Origin: Holdemania sp. Marseille-P2844
Lineage (GTDB): Bacteria > Bacillota_I > Bacilli_A > Erysipelotrichales > Erysipelotrichaceae
Direction: 5' to 3'
Assembly: GCF_900120005.1 (NCBI RefSeq)
Contig: NZ_LT635453.1
Span: 248,001 to 312,000 of the forward strand
DNA length: 64,000 bases
Below are positions 62,166 through 64,000 of this stretch, one piece after another. The notes beneath the pieces were generated by a model. It did not search any database, was not told the origin of the DNA, and saw only the letters and a program-made list of their open reading frames with translations. The first letter of the stretch is position 1. Each line of letters starts with the position of its first letter. A program made the position numbers and the translations under genes.

Positions 62166-62620
62166 TCATTTGTCATTTCTTCTCAATGTAATAACTGCAT
62201 GGCATATCAAGCCAAATACAAGAGAAAAACAGCCACCGCCAAATAGTGATGCTCCCCACCCTGCACCCGACATTGTCATAAAACCGCCAACAAAGAAAAT
62301 ACCAATGCCAAGAAATATCCCGACACCATAAAAAAGTCCAATTGCCATATCATACTTATTAAATTGTCGTTTCTCTTTTTTTCACATGTTTCCATTTTTG
62401 TTATTACCTCCTTCGCAAAATCGTCCATGTGGACTCCAAAAAGAAAACAAATTTTTTTCAACGTATTTAAATCGGGTTCATTAACATCTCTCTCCCAATT
62501 CGATAGCGCCTGCCGGGTAACATTCAATTTCCCAGCCAGTTCTTCCTGTGTCATTCCCGATTGTGTTCGCAGATGACGTATTTGCTTTCCTGTTGTAATA
62601 TCCGTCTGTTTCTGGTTCAA
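62166..62620 (-). pseudogene. XRE-family regulator with membrane tail, split by a frameshift
   Basis: The first frame (62276-62620) gives an HTH_3 domain with SGMTQEELAGKLNVTRQALSNWE and then a garbled tail. The second frame (62166 onward) continues with KYDMAIGLFYGVGIFLGIGIF and two or three membrane helices. Adding one A to the A7 run (T7 on plus at 62376-62382) joins them into one protein with a membrane-associated C-terminus. It may be inactivated, slippage-controlled or a sequencing error. The start is TTG behind GAGGAGGAA. It adjoins the tet gene. Confidence 0.7.
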
Positions 62621-62701
62621 AATGGTTCCTCCTCTCTGATGCTGATTTTATCAATGATATTTCGCAATAGCCAGCAATGAACGTTTGCATTGCGCAAGAT
62701 G

Positions 62702-64000
62702 TTACATTATCTTCTGAAACATATGCCGGATCTTGTCTAAACGGCTGTTCGGGCGGCGTGGCTGAAACACAGGCTCGCCGGAAGTTTCCTGATACCCTTT
62801 TAATTCTGTAATGCAGACACTTCTTCCATTTGTATAAAAATTCAAATCATTTCTATATTCACCAATACAACGGGCAGGGATTTCCCCCTTAAAAATAACT
62901 TCATCTTTTTCAAGTCTGGTTGATTCAATGATTGCGCAATACTTTGGTGCGTCATTATAAGCCCGTGAAAGATATTCCTGCGGTGCAAAAAGGGTAAAGG
63001 AAAGGTATGGTTCCAACAGTTGTGTTCCTGCTTTTTTCAATGCCTGCTCCAACACGACAGGCGCAAGAAAACGAAAATCAGCGGGGGTGCTGACCGGGCT
63101 GTAATAAACTCCATAATCAAAACAAATTTGGCAGTCTGTCACTCCCCAGCCATATAAGCCCTGCTCCATTCCATAACGCACACCCTCCATGACGGCATTT
63201 TGAAAACTTTGGTTTAAATAGCCGAGAGATACCTCGCTTTTATATTGTGTTCCGCTTCCAACAGGAAGCGGTGTTACAGTCAAACCAATAGATGCCCAAA
63301 ACGGATTCGGCGGCACTTCAATATGAATCGTGTAGCTCGCTTTTTTTTGCGGTCTTTCCAGATAAATAACCGAAGGCTCTTTCATAGCCACGCCCACATG
63401 ATATTTTTCTTCTAATAGCGAACAAATAACTTCTAACTGTACTTTTCCCAAAAAAGATAATATAATCTCATGTGTAACAGTATCAATGTCAAAATGCAAA
63501 AGAGGGTCTGTATCAGCAATCTCTGTGAGGGCATTTAACAGGGCTTCCCTTTGCTCCGGCTTTTGCGGCTCTACCGTTGTCCGAAGTAATGGCATGGGAT
63601 TATCAATCCGTGTTTTGTGAGGCAGGAGTTTTTCATTTCCCAGAATGTCGTTCAGTTTCAAAGTATCATCAGCTAAAATAACAATTTCTCCCGGACAGGC
63701 ATGGTCAACCGGGACGATTTCACCATTTGACGGAATACACATTTCTGTAATCTTTATTTTTTCCTTTTTTGACAGCAGCAGGGTATCCCGTAAATGGAGC
63801 GTCCCATGATACAGGCGTAAATAAGAAAGCCGTTTTTTCCGCTCTGTATACTCAACCTTAAAAACATATCCACATAATTCAGACTGAATATCGTCTGTTT
63901 CTGTAATGAAAGTTTCTGTAATCGCTTCAATCAGTTTTTCTGTTCCTAAATTGTCTTTTGCACTCCCATGATAAACAGGAAACAAAGAGCAGCATCTGGT
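62702..64000 (-). CDS. Tetracycline resistance ribosomal protection protein (5' end outside window)
   Basis: The last 432 codons of an EF-G-like GTPase that frees ribosomes from tetracycline. The frame is open to the window edge; the first visible start-like codon at 63985 is an internal leucine ([11 protein letters not shown]), so about 200 N-terminal residues with the G domain are missing. Family landmarks: [48 protein letters not shown] and the end [18 protein letters not shown]. It resembles Tet(W) and Tet(O) but equals neither in my memory; Tet(32) or a mosaic is possible. The allele needs a database comparison. Confidence 0.9.
   Translation of the reverse strand, partial: TRCCSLFPVYHGSAKDNLGTEKLIEAITETFITETDDIQSELCGYVFKVEYTERKKRLSYLRLYHGTLHLRDTLLLSKKEKIKITEMCIPSNGEIVPVDHACPGEIVILADDTLKLNDILGNEKLLPHKTRIDNPMPLLRTTVEPQKPEQREALLNALTEIADTDPLLHFDIDTVTHEIILSFLGKVQLEVICSLLEEKYHVGVAMKEPSVIYLERPQKKASYTIHIEVPPNPFWASIGLTVTPLPVGSGTQYKSEVSLGYLNQSFQNAVMEGVRYGMEQGLYGWGVTDCQICFDYGVYYSPVSTPADFRFLAPVVLEQALKKAGTQLLEPYLSFTLFAPQEYLSRAYNDAPKYCAIIESTRLEKDEVIFKGEIPARCIGEYRNDLNFYTNGRSVCITELKGYQETSGEPVFQPRRPNSRLDKIRHMFQKIM

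Larger units (their letters stand above)
53895..64000. mobile_element. Integrative mobilizable element with tetracycline resistance cargo (left part)
   Basis: A run of minus-strand genes: large serine recombinase, TnpW, DnaC-like loader, replication organizer, relaxase, MobC, HTH protein, sigma-like factor, then methyltransferase, XRE regulator and tet gene. The backbone has higher G+C than the chromosome to its left. It has a relaxase and accessory protein but no type IV secretion genes in view, hence mobilizable. The left end is placed near 53895 from the end of recombinase-side sequence and a terminal hairpin; the exact junction and the right end are not visible. Confidence 0.85.

Noticed and set aside
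63985-64000. A TTG at 63985 as the true start of the tet gene
   Set aside because: The frame stays open to the window edge and upstream residues fit the family ([11 protein letters not shown]), so the visible part is only the C-terminal two thirds.

Overview
The window looks like chromosome from a strictly anaerobic, low-to-mid G+C Bacillota (Firmicutes). The tmk-holB-ricT-rsmI operon, RicT, T-box and preQ1 leaders, SigA-type promoters and strong AGGAGG ribosome sites all point there. PerR, rubrerythrin and a flavodiiron protein fit an obligate anaerobe. The amino-sugar PTS and N-acetyl-sugar deacetylases suggest a gut commensal, possibly Erysipelotrichia (Holdemania-like); this affiliation is inference, not a search result.

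Chromosomal part, 1-53.9 kb. 0-6.5 kb: an AraC regulator with an EamA exporter and a DUF2000 protein, gpmI, and a lipoprotein arylsulfate sulfotransferase. 6.5-12.1 kb: a divergent amino-sugar locus (GntR/UTRA regulator, SIS isomerase and NagA on minus; mannose-family PTS IIC and IID and a ChbG deacetylase on plus). No IIA or IIB subunit is present. 12.4-14.0 kb: a PD-(D/E)XK (Rpn-type) nuclease followed by a second copy of only its C-terminal tail. 14.3-29.8 kb: CPBP protease, membrane proteins, HAD phosphatase, a secreted serine hydrolase behind a promoter with an operator-like palindrome, an LtaS-like sulfatase, MATE and EamA transporters, an LCP protein, and a NUDIX/gamma-glutamyltransferase/TfoX operon. 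30.2-33.5 kb: a MoxR-DUF58-DUF4129-like operon. 33.7-38.1 kb: DUF3788, a membrane pair, QueT with a preQ1 leader, and a lipoprotein. 38.3-42.1 kb: tmk-holB-ricT-rsmI. 42.9-46.6 kb: PerR-rubrerythrin, a cold-shock protein and a flavodiiron protein. 47.1-50.9 kb: a four-gene siderophore importer with the YclNOPQ order, preceded by two DtxR-like operators. 51.0-53.1 kb: an orphan oligopeptide-binding lipoprotein under a T-box.

From about 53.9 kb to the right edge lies an integrative mobilizable element, with visibly higher G+C in its backbone. From left to right, all on the minus strand, it carries a large serine recombinase, TnpW, a DnaC-like loader, a replication organizer, a Cys-rich small protein, a MobP-type relaxase, MobC, a non-coding block with oriT-like structure, an HTH protein and a sigma-like factor. 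Next comes an AT-richer cargo: a methyltransferase, a sigma-gene remnant, a frameshifted XRE regulator and the 3' two thirds of a tetracycline ribosomal-protection gene that runs off the window. The element lacks its own conjugation machinery here, so transfer would need a helper. Its right end is outside the window.

No rRNA, tRNA or CRISPR array was recognised. I did not find a convincing entirely new defence or signalling system. The observations most worth following are the T-box/uORF leader on the orphan binding protein, the paired operators around a hairpin ahead of the siderophore operon, the partly duplicated Rpn nuclease and the mosaic tet cargo.
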